The notes beneath the pieces are model-generated. The model ran no database searches and was not told where the DNA came from. It saw only the letters and a program-made list of their open reading frames with translations. Below are positions 7,953 to 8,802 of a stretch of 8,802 bases of DNA, piece after piece; positions within the stretch are counted from its first letter, which is position 1, and every line of letters begins with the position of its first letter. A program made the position numbers and the translations under genes. The stretch lies in the NCBI GenBank assembly GCA_043777755.1, contig JAYWHK010000187.1:1-8802 (forward strand). The letters run 5' to 3'. The stretch is from CANHEE01 sp043777755 (GTDB taxonomy: Bacteria > Bacteroidota > Bacteroidia > Chitinophagales > Saprospiraceae).

Positions 7953-8041
7953 ATTTTCCGTAGCGTTGGTATTTTCCGTAGCGTTGGCATATTCCGTAGC
8001 GTTGGCTTTAAAGCCAACGCTACGGAAAATACCAACGCTAC
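7953..8041. repeat. Compound 18-bp direct and inverted repeat between convergent genes
   Basis: Three copies of an 18-bp unit (ATTTTCCGTAGCGTTGGC with minor changes) lie head to tail at 7953-7970, 7971-7988 and 7989-8006. After TTTAAA (8007-8012), an exact inverted copy of the second unit follows (8013-8030), then 11 bases of the inverted first unit (8031-8041). As a result 7960-7988 and 8013-8041 are perfect 29-bp inverted repeats, with the third copy plus TTTAAA in the loop. The form resembles REP-like palindromic intergenic elements. No REP-associated transposase is present in the window. The unit is richer in GC than its surroundings. Confidence 0.9.
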
Positions 8042-8050
8042 AAATTTTTT
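7960..8050 (+). terminator. Strong hairpin terminator of the receptor gene, probably acting in both directions
   Basis: The 29-bp perfect stem (7960-7988 with 8013-8041) begins 9 nt after the TAG stop of the receptor gene and is followed on the plus strand by AAATTTTTT (8042-8050). The T-run overlaps the TAA stop of the convergent membrane-protein gene. Read leftward, the stem is followed after about 10 nt by another run of six T, so it may also end that transcript. An alternative fold pairs the third copy with 8013-8030 to give a 32-bp stem with two mismatches. Confidence 0.75.
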
Positions 8051-8693
8051 ATTTATCTCCCAAACTCGCTATTTTTTTCAAAATAAAATAATTCAGGACT
8101 AAAAAAATGGAAAAAACAAGTGTGAATTTTAGAATATCACTGTCTTGAATGGGATAAAAATCCTGGTCTTGTAACTCTTGAACTAAACTAAAAGGTTTTG
8201 TGAAAACGTCCCAAGAATTCCATCGTAAATAACGACCAACATAGACACCAACACTACACGCAATTAGTGCAATGAATGTTAAAATTTGGCTGATTATTTT
8301 CCCATACAGTTGCGACATCATTTTTTCTATGGAAATTAAAGACAAAAAACCTAAGAAGAATCCATTGAAACTATACGACAATAACAACATCAAATCATAC
8401 CAAAATGGTGCGCCTACTTTTGCTTTGAGATGAAATAAATCCGTCATAATATAAGGCGAATTTGGAAAAAACAAGAGCCAAAATGCTGTTAATATCCAAA
8501 AAAGTAGCTTTTTTTCCTTGAAATCAATGCGCCACATCAATTCACTAAGCAAAAAAGGAACAAATGCAAGCATTAAATTCCAGCATAAAAAAACGTAAGT
8601 CACACGACCACTCATATAATAACGGCAGGTGGACAACAGCACACTAAATGCCATCGAAAGGAAAAGATATGGATAAAGATTGAGTTTTTTCAT
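8049..8693 (-). CDS. DUF1361 domain-containing integral membrane protein
   Basis: The protein has 214 residues with about six hydrophobic helices (roughly 5-23, 31-51, 62-79, 98-120, 133-154 and 187-207). Three conserved stretches match the DUF1361 family as I know it: 'WNLMLAFVPFLLSELMW' (38-54), 'LLFFPNSPYIMTDLFHL' (73-89) and 'GVYVGRYLRWNSWDVFTKP' (149-167). The invariant-looking polar residues (N78, Y81, D85, H88, R154, R157, N159, W161, D162) near membrane edges hint at a binding or catalytic role, but the family has no established function. It is most likely in the cytoplasmic membrane. ATG 8693-8691 gives the usual family start. The gene is convergent with the receptor gene, with the repeat/terminator between them, and divergent from the gene at the right edge. 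Length is normal. Confidence 0.92.
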   Translation of the reverse strand: MKKLNLYPYLFLSMAFSVLLSTCRYYMSGRVTYVFLCWNLMLAFVPFLLSELMWRIDFKEKKLLFWILTAFWLLFFPNSPYIMTDLFHLKAKVGAPFWYDLMLLLSYSFNGFFLGFLSLISIEKMMSQLYGKIISQILTFIALIACSVGVYVGRYLRWNSWDVFTKPFSLVQELQDQDFYPIQDSDILKFTLVFSIFLVLNYFILKKIASLGDK

Positions 8694-8762
8694 TTTTAAT
8701 ATTTAAAAACCACTATTGAGCGGCACGAAAAATGTAAGTGCAACGAAATCATAAAAAAAGCG

Positions 8763-8770
8763 TAATTTTG
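8763..8770 (+). promoter_or_regulatory. Bacteroidota -7 promoter element for the gene at the right edge
   Basis: TAATTTTG matches TAnnTTTG completely and ends 20 nt before an ATG at 8791, which would give a leader of about 15 nt. No clear TTTG box lies about 19 nt upstream, so the assignment rests on the -7 element and its position in a divergent intergenic gap. Confidence 0.4.
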
Positions 8771-8790
8771 AGTTATCAAACGAAAAAATT

Positions 8791-8802
8791 ATGCAAGAAA
8801 CA
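8791..8802 (+). CDS. Start of an unidentified rightward gene (first four codons only)
   Basis: ATG CAA GAA ACA (MQET...) reaches the window edge. It is preceded by an A-rich stretch and a TAnnTTTG element 20 nt upstream, as expected for a Bacteroidota gene. Nothing can be said about its function. If real, it is transcribed divergently from the DUF1361 gene with a 97-bp gap. Confidence 0.4.

Overview
The window looks like a chromosomal segment of an AT-rich member of the Bacteroidota. Three things support this: type IX secretion (T9SS) sorting domains on two large secreted proteins, a CarboxypepD_reg-like/TonB-dependent outer-membrane barrel protein, and promoter elements of the Bacteroidota type (TAnnTTTG at -7). 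The first protein carries a beta-propeller-like body with an 'NYPNFRLG...SPCD' stretch, and the second has a parallel beta-helix with an 'A-QCP--GG-AVY-AR-LY' stretch. These are features I associate with Saprospiraceae and related Chitinophagia/Saprospiria, so that narrower placement is inference. No rRNA, tRNA, CRISPR array, transposase or phage gene is visible.

Layout, left to right. Positions 1-1458 (minus) hold a secreted beta-propeller-like T9SS cargo protein whose last residues lie beyond the window edge. A 59-bp gap with a strong hairpin terminator separates it from 1518-4943 (minus), an 1141-residue secreted parallel beta-helix protein with its own T9SS sorting domain. The 592-bp divergent region 4944-5535 is not empty. 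It holds a good Bacteroidota-type promoter pointing left (5273-5304), an 18-bp perfect palindrome at its predicted start point (5249-5266), and a GC-richer foldable island (5012-5149) that would lie in the long leader of the beta-helix gene. Positions 5536-7950 (plus) encode an 804-residue outer-membrane beta-barrel receptor. Positions 7953-8041 hold a striking repeat: three 18-bp direct copies followed by inverted copies, giving a 29-bp perfect stem between convergent genes. Positions 8049-8693 (minus) encode a DUF1361 membrane protein. The right edge has a TAnnTTTG element and the first four codons of a rightward gene.

The gene content is ordinary cell-surface and secretion biology for this phylum: two proteins exported by Sec and then T9SS, an outer-membrane receptor of unknown ligand, and an inner-membrane protein of unknown function. 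Nothing suggests that the four genes form one pathway. I do not see a clear new biological system. The points most worth a second look are non-coding: the structured leader candidate with its palindrome, and the compound repeat/terminator.
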